DNA from: an uncultured Bacilli bacterium
Lineage (GTDB): Bacteria; Bacillota_I; Bacilli_A; RF39; UBA660
Length of the DNA: 21,659 nucleotides
Assembly: GCA_944371545.1 (NCBI GenBank)
Contig: CALVXT010000003.1
Coordinates: 1-21,659 of the forward strand
Reading direction: 5' to 3'
Part shown: piece by piece, positions 7,257 to 15,827 of the stretch
Position numbering within the stretch: position 1 is the stretch's first letter
Layout: each line of letters begins with the position of its first letter
Notes under the pieces: model-generated
What the model saw: only the letters and a program-made list of their open reading frames with translations
What the model was told of the DNA's origin: nothing
Database searches by the model: none
Translations under genes and position numbers: made by a program

Positions 7257-8817
7257 ATGTTTTTGGGGCTAAACGATATACTATGAATAAAGATAGAACT
7301 GAATATAGAACACAAAATAGAATTAAGCATGCTCCAAAGTAAAGAGTTGGTAAATGTAAGTCAATCATGAAATAACAAACAAAATACGTCAAAAATTGAA
7401 CTACACTATACGTACTACTCTTCATTTCCGTTTCTACATTATAAGGTTGTAATAAATAATACATCACTAGATAGTGAACAGAAAAGAAAATACTCATAGC
7501 GATTATGGAAACAAATAATACAATATAGTTTAATGGATTATCGGTTCCTCCCGTGATAAATAAAAGTACTGGTAGTGCGATTCCTAATATACTAGCAGGG
7601 ATTATATTTAGAAAAATTAATGTTTTTAGACGTTCTTTAAAAATTCCTAAAATTACCTTCGGTGTTCTGTAAATTCTGTATGTTAGCATACTGTGGTCAC
7701 AATTTAAAAACATCGCACTTGTAACGGTTTGTCCTCTGTTTAAAAGATACATAATAAAAACAAAATATGGTAAATATGTCAATAACAAATTGTTAATTTC
7801 TTGATGAATATCTTTATTCATCAAAAGAGCTATGACAGCCAATACGAATAAGAAAAGTAAAACGATAGATTGTTTTTTAATAGCTAAAGTTAAAATTTTT
7901 CGATGACGTTTGACAAATAAATCATGAAAGTAAGCAAAGCCACTTTTATTACTTGTGAATTTCTCATTATATTCAATATTTTTTAAGGAAGAAGCCCGTG
8001 CGATTTCATTTTTATTGTTTGCATTCACGATGTAGATGTTGTTGTTAGATAAAAGCTCTTTGTAAACTTTTCGATAATAAGGAAACTTCCATAGTTGAAT
8101 CCATGAAAAAATACTTAGTCCTATACTTATAGCTAGTAGAATACAAAATAGTGTCTCATTTATTGTTATTTTTAAGAATGGGATTCCATAAGCACAAAGG
8201 AGGAAAATGAAAACAAAAATCCAATAACTTTTTGGAGGATTATTTTCGTTTATGACTTTTCTTTTTTTCACGTATTTTCTTAAATTGATTGCTGACATTA
8301 TTATTTTGGCTGAACAAACAAATAACGGTAAAATTATACTTAACCAAGGTGGCAATCCCACGAGAAAGCCAAAAAGAAGAGTAAATGGTAAAAAGCCAAT
8401 GAAAGTTCTACCCATGGCATAAATATAATTGCTAAGTGTATATTCTTTTGCATCCATATTCATTAAAATCATCGCGTAGTATTTATCTTTTGTTGGATTG
8501 AACATATATGTATTTAAAATTGCACCTGCTAATGTTAAAAAGAAAAATAAATGAAGGAATGTCTCTTTACCATTTGTTTGATACATACTTAGAAATGCAA
8601 AAATCATCAACCATAAATAAAGAAATTTTCCTAGAAAAATATTTAAAATTTCTAATAATATACTTATAATATTTCCAAAAATTTTTATTCTTTTATTTTT
8701 ATATAAACTGCTTGGTAAAATTTTTTTAATAAGAGGAAGTTGTTTTAAAGAATAGATAATGCTATTTACTCGATAGACATTTTTTAAACGAAATGAAATA
8801 CAAAATGATTTAAACAT
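7240..8817 (-). CDS. ABC transporter permease, large polytopic membrane protein
   Basis: A 525-residue membrane protein with roughly 10-12 hydrophobic segments grouped in two halves. The halves are split by a hydrophilic region of about 65 residues (about 245-310). It follows the ATPase gene with a 2-base gap, and its ribosome site (AGAGGAG, 5 bases before the ATG) lies within the end of that gene, so the two form one exporter. The size and layout resemble large ABC-2-like permeases of Firmicutes that move peptides or lipids outward. The substrate is not visible from sequence. Transcription runs into ylbJ from the opposite side with a 17-base tail overlap and no terminator between them. Confidence 0.75.
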   Translation of the reverse strand: MFKSFCISFRLKNVYRVNSIIYSLKQLPLIKKILPSSLYKNKRIKIFGNIISILLEILNIFLGKFLYLWLMIFAFLSMYQTNGKETFLHLFFFLTLAGAILNTYMFNPTKDKYYAMILMNMDAKEYTLSNYIYAMGRTFIGFLPFTLLFGFLVGLPPWLSIILPLFVCSAKIIMSAINLRKYVKKRKVINENNPPKSYWIFVFIFLLCAYGIPFLKITINETLFCILLAISIGLSIFSWIQLWKFPYYRKVYKELLSNNNIYIVNANNKNEIARASSLKNIEYNEKFTSNKSGFAYFHDLFVKRHRKILTLAIKKQSIVLLFLFVLAVIALLMNKDIHQEINNLLLTYLPYFVFIMYLLNRGQTVTSAMFLNCDHSMLTYRIYRTPKVILGIFKERLKTLIFLNIIPASILGIALPVLLFITGGTDNPLNYIVLFVSIIAMSIFFSVHYLVMYYLLQPYNVETEMKSSTYSVVQFLTYFVCYFMIDLHLPTLYFGACLILFCVLYSVLSLFIVYRLAPKTFKLRR

Positions 8818-8819
8818 AA

Positions 8820-9515
8820 CTACTCCTCTTTTAAAGCATCGATAATCTTTTCTTTTAAAGATTCATCTTTGTTTGTCTTTTTATCTACATGTTCTAAAAC
8901 GCCTTTATTTAATAAAACAATTTCATCACATAAATCTAAAGCTAGTTCCATAATATGAGTTGAAAAAATAATAATATGGTCTTTTTTAATACTTTTAAGC
9001 AAGTTTTTCATTTCTTCTGCTACGACAACATCAAAGCTTGTTAATGGTTCATCCAATAAAAGAACTTTTGGATTCATAATAATATTTACTAGCATTTGCA
9101 TTTTATTTTTCATACCATGAGAATAATCTTTTAATAATTTATCACGATCTTCTACTTCTATTTTTATTAAGTCAAAATACTCATCAATTGTTTTTTGATT
9201 CTCGATTCGTTCTTGATTTATTTCGATAAAAAATTTTAAAAATTCACGTCCAGTTAAAAATTCTGGAACATTAGGAGTAGATAACACATATCCGATATCT
9301 TGAGCTTCTATTTTTATCTTTTTATCAGTTTCTAAATAAAATTCTCCTGAGTCTATGTCTAAATCTTCATTTAAACAATTAAAAAGTGTTGTTTTTCCAG
9401 CACCATTTCTTCCTAATAAACCATAGATTTTACCACTTTCAAAAGTAAAGTTTATGTTTTTTAGTACTTCTTTTTTTTCAAAACTTTTCTTTAAATCTTT
9501 AATAATTAACTTCAT
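8820..9515 (-). CDS. ABC transporter ATP-binding protein
   Basis: A 231-residue nucleotide-binding subunit that powers the adjacent permease at the inner face of the membrane. Walker A is GRNGAGKTT (35-43), the signature is the variant YSHGM (131-135), Walker B with the catalytic Glu is VLLLDEP (151-157), the D-loop follows as SFD, and the switch His is in FSTH (187). The length and the YSHGM signature fit the single-domain exporters that pair with ABC-2-like permeases. The ATG has GAAGGAG 7 bases upstream. Confidence 0.93.
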   Translation of the reverse strand: MKLIIKDLKKSFEKKEVLKNINFTFESGKIYGLLGRNGAGKTTLFNCLNEDLDIDSGEFYLETDKKIKIEAQDIGYVLSTPNVPEFLTGREFLKFFIEINQERIENQKTIDEYFDLIKIEVEDRDKLLKDYSHGMKNKMQMLVNIIMNPKVLLLDEPLTSFDVVVAEEMKNLLKSIKKDHIIIFSTHIMELALDLCDEIVLLNKGVLEHVDKKTNKDESLKEKIIDALKEE

Positions 9516-9539
9516 ACAAAAACTCCTTCACTTCTTTTA

Positions 9540-9548
9540 AGAATATCA
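9540..9548 (-). promoter_or_regulatory. candidate extended -10 promoter of the ABC operon
   Basis: TGATATTCT on the minus strand has the TGn extension but two changes from TATAAT. A weak -35 (TGTACT) lies 17 bases upstream. The predicted leader of about 18 bases agrees with the other promoters here. The gap 9516-9616 is shared with the divergent collagen-like gene. Confidence 0.4.
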
Positions 9549-9616
9549 AAAAAATAGTAAAAAGTACAGGCATTTTTTCTATTTCATCATATGCTTATAT
9601 AGAAAGGAGTATGGTT

Positions 9617-10543
9617 ATGAATAATAATTGTGATTATCAAAGAGCATACAATTACGTCCAAGATTATCAAAAAAATCATCCAAGTCAAGGGTGCTGCTGT
9701 AGCCCAAGGATTATTACGGGACCTACAGGACCAACGGGGCCTGCCGGACCTGCAACTATTGCTGTAGGTACAACTACTGAAGGACTACCTGGAAGTACAC
9801 CATCTGTTGTTAATGCTGGAACGAATCAAAATGCTGTTTTAAATTTTGTTATTCCTGCTGGAGCTACTGGACCAACCGGACCTACTGGACCACAAGGAGC
9901 AACAGGAGCTACTGGACCGAGTGGAATCGGAACAACAGGACCTACAGGACCTACAGGTGCTACTGGACCAGCCGGAACAGGTGCTACAGGGCCTGCAGGT
10001 GCTACAGGGCCAACGGGAGCTACAGGACCTACGGGACCTGCTGGAGCAACTGGGCCTACGGGTGTTACAGGACCTACTGGTGCTACTGGGCCAGCGATTA
10101 CTTTATCCATTGGTACAGTAACTACTGGAGCACCTGGTGGAACTGCTGCTGCTTCTATCAATTCTTTAGGTGGTAATGCTTATTCGCTTAATTTAACAAT
10201 TCCTCAAGGACCTACTGGACCTCAAGGTACTGCCGGAACTACTGGAGCTACTGGACCAACGGGACCAACAGGTGCAACAGGACCTGCAGGAACAGGTGCA
10301 ACTGGACCTACTGGTGCTACTGGGCCAACAGGTGCTACTGGACCAACCGGACCTACTGGAACAGGAGCTACTGGACCTACAGGTGCTACGGGGCCAACGG
10401 GTGCTACTGGACCTACAGGACCACAAGGTACTGCTGGAGCAACAGGACCTACGGGACCACAAGGTACTGCTGGAGCAACAGGACCTACGGGACCAACAGG
10501 TGCTACTGGACCAACCGGACCTACGGGACCTACTGGACCATAG
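9617..10543 (+). CDS. collagen-like Gly-X-Y repeat protein, probable spore surface protein
   Basis: A 308-residue protein with a hydrophilic N-terminus of about 34 residues containing a Cys-Cys-Cys cluster and no signal peptide, then Gly-X-Y triplets, mainly GATGPTGPTG. The triplets are broken by two related non-collagen segments, at about residues 46-82 and 160-197, each ending in a strand-rich FVIPAG or LTIPQG. The protein ends within the triplets (GPTGPTGP, stop) with no C-terminal globular domain. Similar proteins coat spores as exosporium filaments (BclA type); the lack of a signal peptide and the presence of sporulation genes fit that, but this is inference. The start at 9617 has AAGGAG 7 bases upstream; the ATG at 9611 is too close. 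Opposite-strand frames stay open only because of the repeat. Confidence 0.85.
   Translation: MNNNCDYQRAYNYVQDYQKNHPSQGCCCSPRIITGPTGPTGPAGPATIAVGTTTEGLPGSTPSVVNAGTNQNAVLNFVIPAGATGPTGPTGPQGATGATGPSGIGTTGPTGPTGATGPAGTGATGPAGATGPTGATGPTGPAGATGPTGVTGPTGATGPAITLSIGTVTTGAPGGTAAASINSLGGNAYSLNLTIPQGPTGPQGTAGTTGATGPTGPTGATGPAGTGATGPTGATGPTGATGPTGPTGTGATGPTGATGPTGATGPTGPQGTAGATGPTGPQGTAGATGPTGPTGATGPTGPTGPTGP
10418..10489 (+). repeat. perfect 36-base tandem duplication in the collagen-like gene
   Basis: Two identical 36-base units (10418-10453 and 10454-10489) encode 12 residues each, GPQGTAGATGPT in phase. Perfect identity suggests recent slippage or unequal exchange, so the triplet number may vary between strains. 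Confidence 0.85.
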
Positions 10544-10574
10544 TTTTTCTGAAATCATTCCTTTATTCTCATTT

Positions 10575-10608
10575 AAAAAAGGCAAGAAATTTCTTCTTTG
10601 CCTTTTTT
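10575..10608. terminator. bidirectional intrinsic terminator between convergent genes
   Basis: AAAAAAGGCAA (10575-10585) pairs with TTGCCTTTTTT (10598-10608) with T runs on both strands. It ends the collagen-like gene on the plus strand and the 89-residue protein gene on the minus strand, whose stop codon (10608-10610) lies at the edge of the stem. Confidence 0.85.
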
Positions 10609-10877
10609 TATTTTTCTTTTAAATCAAATTGCATTGCATCATATAAAGATTTTGTTACTGTTGAAAGTTCTTCTTCATCAAGAACTGGATAAAGCTTATC
10701 TGGCTCAAGATTATTTACCGTTAATTGTTTATAAATTTTTGTATTTTCAGGATGTACATTTTCTTGGTCATCAATTTCTAAAAGCAAATAATATATATTT
10801 TTTCCTTCAATAGCCATGGATGAAATTATATATTTTTCATTTTCAATTGTTAAAATATCATATAGTTCATAATTCAT
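10608..10877 (-). CDS. small acidic protein of unknown function
   Basis: An 89-residue soluble protein with no signal peptide and no membrane segment. It is strand-rich at the start (YDILTIENEKYIISSMAIEGKN) with an acidic C-terminal half. This layout recalls DUF1292/YrzB-like small proteins, but I cannot confirm it. It begins one base after the stop of the 827-residue protein gene, so the two are co-transcribed. An AGGAGG lies 14 bases upstream, farther than usual. Its stop codon is part of the bidirectional terminator. Confidence 0.65.
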   Translation of the reverse strand: MNYELYDILTIENEKYIISSMAIEGKNIYYLLLEIDDQENVHPENTKIYKQLTVNNLEPDKLYPVLDEEELSTVTKSLYDAMQFDLKEK

Positions 10878-10878
10878 A

Positions 10879-13362
10879 TTATCTACTTCTTCCTCCTAAT
10901 TCTTGATCAACTAAATCGCTCACTTGATCACCAATATTTCCCTGTAAATTTATAGAATTTATATCAAATACACCTGTTGGAATTTTATTTTCTAAATAAT
11001 CTTCTTCTCCACTTTTAGCTACACCAGAAACACTTTGTAAAACTCCTCCAGAAGATAAAATGCTATCAATCTTTTCTTGTCTATTATTCTCTTCTGAGTT
11101 AACAGTTACTATTGTTCCATTTGGCATTTGATAATGCTCAGCCACGATTCGATAAGAATCATTTTGATAAGTTGGTGTTAATGGTTCACTTAAATCGGTA
11201 TTTGTATATATTGCTGAATTTTCCTTTAAAGTAAAATTTGTTTTTAATTCAGGCTGCTCTTCTTTCTCTATATTTTGAGCAGGTTCAGCAAGCGTATTCA
11301 CATTATCTATAATAATTGGCTCTAAATCATTTAAAGCTTTATTATTACTTTCTTTAGAAATTTCCGTTACTACTTCTTCTTTTATATTGGTATTTTGTTT
11401 TCCTAATTGATATCCCATACCTGCAACAGCAATTAAAGCACCCACAGATAAAGCAATTCGAACCGCTTTCTTTTTTAAGAATTTTTTGATTTTATCTAAT
11501 TTCTTAGGTTTTTCAACTTTTTTCACTTTAACTGGCCTAAATAACTTCTCACGAAGAACTTGGATTCTATTTACTAAAACTTCAACAAGTAAAGCATATT
11601 TCTTATCAAAAGAATAAACATTTCCTTGAATTTCTTGAGACACTTTTTCTGTAATTGGTCTAGAACAAATATCATAAATCATAAGCGTATAGTACTCTAA
11701 TTTTTCCTCATCACTTAAAGTTTTGACATAATCTTCATCTATCGTAACATCTAGCTCTTCTTTTGAATTTTCTTGTTTAAATAGAAGCAATTTTGATGCA
11801 GCTTTTGTAAAAGGTTCTGTATACAAAGAATCAATTTCTACTGTTTGATTATCCATAAAAAGTTTTACAGGATTTTTACAATCTTTTAAAATAATTTGAT
11901 TAATTAAATCTTTACAATAATTTACCTTTTCTTCTTTATTTAAAGATTCATAGTACTTATCATCAAACACAATTCTTCCAATTTTATTTTTTGAATCTTC
12001 AAGAGCTTGAATAGTCAATTCATTTTGAATAAATTCTTTAAAAGAAGATTTTGGAAGTACTTTAAACTCATTATTTAAACTTACAGTCTCTACTTCAGTA
12101 ACTGTAGAATGATTTAAAATTTTATTATTTTCATTTTCAAATTCTTTTACTCTTTCTTCACATTCTGTTCTTACTTTTTCAAACATGTCAATTAATTTCA
12201 AAAACAAAGGAGCATCTTTTTGATCTATACAATATTTTTTTCCGTTCCAAAGAATGTTTGTTGAATTATCTATAAAATTATTTGTTATTTTACTTGCTAA
12301 ATCATCAATATAATCTAGTTTTTCAGTAACATTTAATTTTTCATAGTAGTTTCGATCAATCGCATATCGATAATAACTTGTTTTTTCATACTCTAATTTT
12401 TTAATATTTTTAACCAGTTCTTCATATATTTCTTTATATTCAAAAGGAATCTTTTTGCCATTTACAATGCAAGGAAGTAAACTTTTATCTGCAAAAACTT
12501 CAATTTGAAGCATTAAATTTGCTAAATATTGAATTTTTTGATTTTTAGACATTGTATCGAACAAATCTCCATCAATTTCGATTTTAGGTAAATAGTCCTT
12601 ATTTAGAATTTTTTCAACTTTTTTTAATTTACTCATTAAGATTCCATATTTTCCTCGCAGATGACGTGGAATTCTTTTAGAATAAGGTTGGTTATTATAA
12701 GTGTCTTTATATGTTATTTTAGGTCCTTTAGAATTTTCAATCTCATTTAATGATTTTAAAATTTCCTCGCGTTCTTTTATCAAATTTTCTTTTTCAGCTG
12801 GTGAGGATAATGGCATGAATAAAGAATTTGTTTCTTGGATAACTTCTGTATATTCATCTTCCATCTGTAAACCATTTTCAACTAAATAGTTATAATTTTT
12901 AAGAATTTCTTCATCAATTTTTTCTAAAGTTTCTAAAGCTTTTTTATATTCTTTCTCATCCTCATTTGTTTTTGTTTCTTGATTTTTATAAAACTCAATT
13001 GTTTTAACAGCTTCTCTTCTTTGGTAAAACAATTGAACCAATTTTTCTTCACTATCTCTTATCTCTTCAGGAATTGTTTCTAATTCCTCTTTAATATTCA
13101 ATACTTCTTTTGTAAAAGCTTTTATTGTATCATAATAAACCATTCTTTCTTTTAAATATGAATCTAATTCTGCTTTTATTTTCACATCATTTGTTTGAAG
13201 AAATTGTTGTTCTAAATCCGTAATTACTCCATTTAATTCTGGTAATAAATTTATAAAATCGTTTACATCTCTAATTAATTCTTCACGCTTTTTTATTTTC
13301 TCGTCACGTTCATTTAATATAGGTTCTAATTTTAGAATAAATTCTTCGATATTTTCATTCAT
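10879..13362 (-). CDS. membrane-anchored coiled-coil protein with four internal repeats, unknown function
   Basis: I do not recognise this 827-residue protein. Residues 1-210 are charged and heptad-like, so probably coiled coil. Four diverged modules follow, at about 259-326, 333-402, 463-530 and 538-606. Each begins with a D-x3-aromatic...L/M-S/N-x2-E/Q-K-x2-Y pattern (for example YYEKLNVTEKLDYIDDL) and most have NGKK- or DNQT-type turns later. After a Lys-rich stretch comes one membrane helix (about 633-653) and a tail of about 170 residues outside, with a strand-rich part (about 710-755). Topology by charge is N-terminus inside. The ATG has GAAAGAGG 7 bases upstream and its own promoter. 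Position directly after the VirB4-type genes suggests a link with the secretion system, but it has its own promoter and terminators separate the units. Confidence 0.75.
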   Translation of the reverse strand: MNENIEEFILKLEPILNERDEKIKKREELIRDVNDFINLLPELNGVITDLEQQFLQTNDVKIKAELDSYLKERMVYYDTIKAFTKEVLNIKEELETIPEEIRDSEEKLVQLFYQRREAVKTIEFYKNQETKTNEDEKEYKKALETLEKIDEEILKNYNYLVENGLQMEDEYTEVIQETNSLFMPLSSPAEKENLIKEREEILKSLNEIENSKGPKITYKDTYNNQPYSKRIPRHLRGKYGILMSKLKKVEKILNKDYLPKIEIDGDLFDTMSKNQKIQYLANLMLQIEVFADKSLLPCIVNGKKIPFEYKEIYEELVKNIKKLEYEKTSYYRYAIDRNYYEKLNVTEKLDYIDDLASKITNNFIDNSTNILWNGKKYCIDQKDAPLFLKLIDMFEKVRTECEERVKEFENENNKILNHSTVTEVETVSLNNEFKVLPKSSFKEFIQNELTIQALEDSKNKIGRIVFDDKYYESLNKEEKVNYCKDLINQIILKDCKNPVKLFMDNQTVEIDSLYTEPFTKAASKLLLFKQENSKEELDVTIDEDYVKTLSDEEKLEYYTLMIYDICSRPITEKVSQEIQGNVYSFDKKYALLVEVLVNRIQVLREKLFRPVKVKKVEKPKKLDKIKKFLKKKAVRIALSVGALIAVAGMGYQLGKQNTNIKEEVVTEISKESNNKALNDLEPIIIDNVNTLAEPAQNIEKEEQPELKTNFTLKENSAIYTNTDLSEPLTPTYQNDSYRIVAEHYQMPNGTIVTVNSEENNRQEKIDSILSSGGVLQSVSGVAKSGEEDYLENKIPTGVFDINSINLQGNIGDQVSDLVDQELGGRSR

Positions 13363-13387
13363 ATATAAGCCTCTTTCTATTTATTCA

Positions 13388-13418
13388 AGTATATCATAAA
13401 TTTCTTTTTAAGTGTCAA
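13388..13418 (-). promoter_or_regulatory. promoter of the repeat-protein operon
   Basis: TTGACA (13413-13418) is followed by the extended -10 TGATATACT (13388-13396). The spacer to TATACT is 19 bases, longer than usual, which the TGn extension may offset. The expected start near 13381 gives a leader of about 19 bases. Confidence 0.6.
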
Positions 13419-13449
13419 TTTCACAGTATTATTTACATATTTTAATTAA

Positions 13450-13479
13450 AAAAAGAAGAAATTTTTCCTCCTCTTATTA
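13450..13479 (-). terminator. probable terminator of the VirB6-PrgI-VirB4 operon
   Basis: On the minus strand AAGAGGAGGAAA, which begins in the VirB4 stop codon, pairs with TTTCTTCTTTTT through A-T, G-C and three G-T pairs, and is followed by a T run. The stem is weak because of the wobbles. Confidence 0.5.
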
Positions 13480-15261
13480 TAGTCCCCCACCAGAGCCAAA
13501 TGAATCTAACTCTTCTTGTGTAACTATTATGTTAATCCTCATTCTTCTGTTTCCACAAACGAATAGTGCCTCTCCTTGATTGTAGTATTTTATACTATCT
13601 TTTTCACTTTCGTTTAAATCAATTAGTTTTGCTAAATCATCTACAGCTTGTTTTCTTAGTCCCATGACTAGATAATACGAAGCATTATCAAATATTGCTT
13701 TTCCATGAACAATAACACTAGGTGCAGCAAAGTCTGTAGGTTGTTGAGTTATGATAATTGTTCCTGTGTTGTATTTTCTACTACGACGTTGAATTTGGGC
13801 TAAAAATTCAGCACCAAGTTCATTTTTTGTTGATAAAAGTACATGAGCTTCATCTACACACATAACCGTATTTACTGTTGGGTCTAGGCATAATCCCCAA
13901 GCATATTTTAATATGTTAAAGAATAAAGCATTACGAACATTTTCATCAGCTGTCATTAATTCTTTAATATTAAAAACAATAAAATCGCTTTGAATATTTA
14001 AAGTTGTATGTCCCGTAAAATAATAACGGAGTTCCTTAACTAATGGACGAATTTTTAACTCTAGTCGTTCCATGACATCACGCTCGTGAGTTCGTTCTGT
14101 CATAGATAAAAGTCTTCCTTTTATCGTTGCATAAACATCGTCAAACGTTGGGTAATCTTCGCTTGTGAATTTGGTGTAATCTGTATCATAATCAATTTTA
14201 TATCTTTTATAAGTATCTTGGACTACTTCGCTAAACATGGTTAGAACGTCTTCCTCGATATCAGGTGAATAATACTTCATAAATGCTTTTAATTGTTGAA
14301 TGGTTCTTGTTAAAACGGTGTATCCTAATCCTTGATTGATTTCTTCTTCATCAGCATCAATGACAATTTCAAGAGGATTAACCATTCCGAATTCTCCACC
14401 TTTACCAAGGTTTAAGAAATCTCCTCCCATTGACAAAGCCATTTCTTCTAATTCACCTTCTGGGTCAATGCAAACTAGTTTGTATTCATTTCGAATATGA
14501 CTTCGAAGTAACAATTTTGCAGCAGTAGATTTTCCGGATCCAGAAGCACCAAGAATAATAATATTAGCATTATTTCGATTGTTTTCTTTCTTTATTTGAT
14601 ATAAAAATTGATTAAATAATATTACTCCTCCAGAGAAATCTACACCAAAAAGGGTACTATTTCCTGGGTCTTTGATGCTGTCAAAGATAAATGGATACAT
14701 CGCCGCAATGGTAACAGAAGGTATAGGCGCTCCGATCCGATCTTCTATATCTTGTTTTGGAAAGATTGGAATCATAGATTTAATAACTTTTTCTTGTTCA
14801 AACATTAAAGGAATTCCACGCATACCTAAAGCATCAATATAATTACGTACTTGCATTTTTTTATTTTCCATGTCATCTTTTGTTTCAGCAGAAATCAACA
14901 CATGTAATTGAAAATCAAAAATTCTAGATTGAGTAGCTACTAACATTGAAATAAATTGTTCTAATGATTCATAATCTTGCCGGATGCGTTCTTGAATAGT
15001 TTTGTCATGTTCTGTTTGATAACGGGTTTTTAAATCAGCAATTTCTTTATTAATCATTCTCTGTAAAGTAGATAATTCAATAGGTATATGTTTTGCAACT
15101 ATTTTTATTCCAGAAAGATTAGTTAAATTAGCTAAATATCCAGGCTGAATAAATTTTGGGTAACTTACAATTGTTAAAATTGTACAATATCTACCACTCA
15201 TCATAAATTCTGTCGGTTTAAATTCAATCCCCTTTGGGGCTATTTGAGCTTTTAAATTCAT
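13477..15261 (-). CDS. VirB4-family type IV secretion ATPase, main part
   Basis: A 594-residue protein with the middle and ATPase domains of VirB4/TrsE proteins. It starts with IAPKGIEFKPTEFMMSGRY, which in one-piece relatives lies internally after the N-terminal domain. Walker A is GASGSGKST (238-246), Walker B is VMCVDEAH (466-473) and the conserved ITQQPTDF follows (504-511). These ATPases sit at the inner membrane face and drive assembly and substrate transfer. Its start codon shares one base with the stop of the previous gene (TAATG), and GGTGAG lies 6 bases upstream, so coupling is expected. The missing N-terminal region is encoded by that previous gene. The product ends in a Gly-rich GSGGGL. 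Confidence 0.92.
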   Translation of the reverse strand: MNLKAQIAPKGIEFKPTEFMMSGRYCTILTIVSYPKFIQPGYLANLTNLSGIKIVAKHIPIELSTLQRMINKEIADLKTRYQTEHDKTIQERIRQDYESLEQFISMLVATQSRIFDFQLHVLISAETKDDMENKKMQVRNYIDALGMRGIPLMFEQEKVIKSMIPIFPKQDIEDRIGAPIPSVTIAAMYPFIFDSIKDPGNSTLFGVDFSGGVILFNQFLYQIKKENNRNNANIIILGASGSGKSTAAKLLLRSHIRNEYKLVCIDPEGELEEMALSMGGDFLNLGKGGEFGMVNPLEIVIDADEEEINQGLGYTVLTRTIQQLKAFMKYYSPDIEEDVLTMFSEVVQDTYKRYKIDYDTDYTKFTSEDYPTFDDVYATIKGRLLSMTERTHERDVMERLELKIRPLVKELRYYFTGHTTLNIQSDFIVFNIKELMTADENVRNALFFNILKYAWGLCLDPTVNTVMCVDEAHVLLSTKNELGAEFLAQIQRRSRKYNTGTIIITQQPTDFAAPSVIVHGKAIFDNASYYLVMGLRKQAVDDLAKLIDLNESEKDSIKYYNQGEALFVCGNRRMRINIIVTQEELDSFGSGGGL

Positions 15262-15827
15262 TATGGACTCACCATCCCACTAAAAGTTGTAGCTTGACCA
15301 CCATTAAAGAAATTATCTAAAATAACTCGTAAATCATTATTACTTGTTTGTTGACTATTTAAACCACAATTAGCTAAATTACTAATTAATGTATGTAATC
15401 GTTTTTGAATGACATCCATTCTTCTTTCTTTAAATAGAATGTAATATTCTGTATCCACAACATTATATTCAGCACTCATAAACATGTTAGCTTTATTAAT
15501 ATCTTGAGTAATCAATTTTCTTGTAACTGGATTTGTTGCTTGATTGTAAAGAATTTGAAGTTGAGAAAGATACACATTTATATCAACTGGACGGTCAGCT
15601 ACAATTAGCCAAAATTCAAAATTGATTGCATTATAAAAATTTCTTAATTGATAAATTACATTATCCCTAGTCCCAGCATCTAGAATAAATATATTTCGGG
15701 GAGCAACTTTAACTCCGGTTACATATTCACCGTTTTCTAATTGGATCATTCCATTCATAATATTTTTTAATGGTACCCAATCTTCACTCCATTTACTAGA
15801 TAACTCTTGTTTTTTATTTCTCGCCAT
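15261..15827 (-). CDS. VirB4 N-terminal domain as a separate protein
   Basis: A 188-residue soluble protein containing WVPLKNIMNGMIQLENGEY and YILFKERRMDVIQKRL. The sequence type and the position just before the ATPase gene fit the N-terminal domain of VirB4/TrsE, which contacts membrane partners. In Tn916-like and most Gram-positive systems this domain and the ATPase are one protein of about 800 residues; here the sum is 782. The start at 15827 overlaps the PrgI-type gene by 14 bases. Assignment by similarity of the whole layout is good; the domain by itself is weakly conserved. See the finding on whether the split is real. Confidence 0.75.
   Translation of the reverse strand: MARNKKQELSSKWSEDWVPLKNIMNGMIQLENGEYVTGVKVAPRNIFILDAGTRDNVIYQLRNFYNAINFEFWLIVADRPVDINVYLSQLQILYNQATNPVTRKLITQDINKANMFMSAEYNVVDTEYYILFKERRMDVIQKRLHTLISNLANCGLNSQQTSNNDLRVILDNFFNGGQATTFSGMVSP

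Noticed and set aside
9564..9599. SigK- or SigE-like boxes (AC and CATATGCTTA) ahead of the collagen-like gene
   Set aside because: The spacing or the -10 sequence fits only in part. Mother-cell expression is plausible from the protein type but is not shown by these bases.
9826..10622. Several long overlapping frames on both strands in the collagen-like region
   Set aside because: They arise from the Gly-X-Y repeat, have Pro/Val, Leu/Gln or Ser/Arg/Cys-only composition, and lack ribosome sites.
15255..15270. VirB4 break read as a frameshifted pseudogene
   Set aside because: The TAATG junction, a usable ribosome site and intact sequence on both sides favour two working genes, though reads should be checked.
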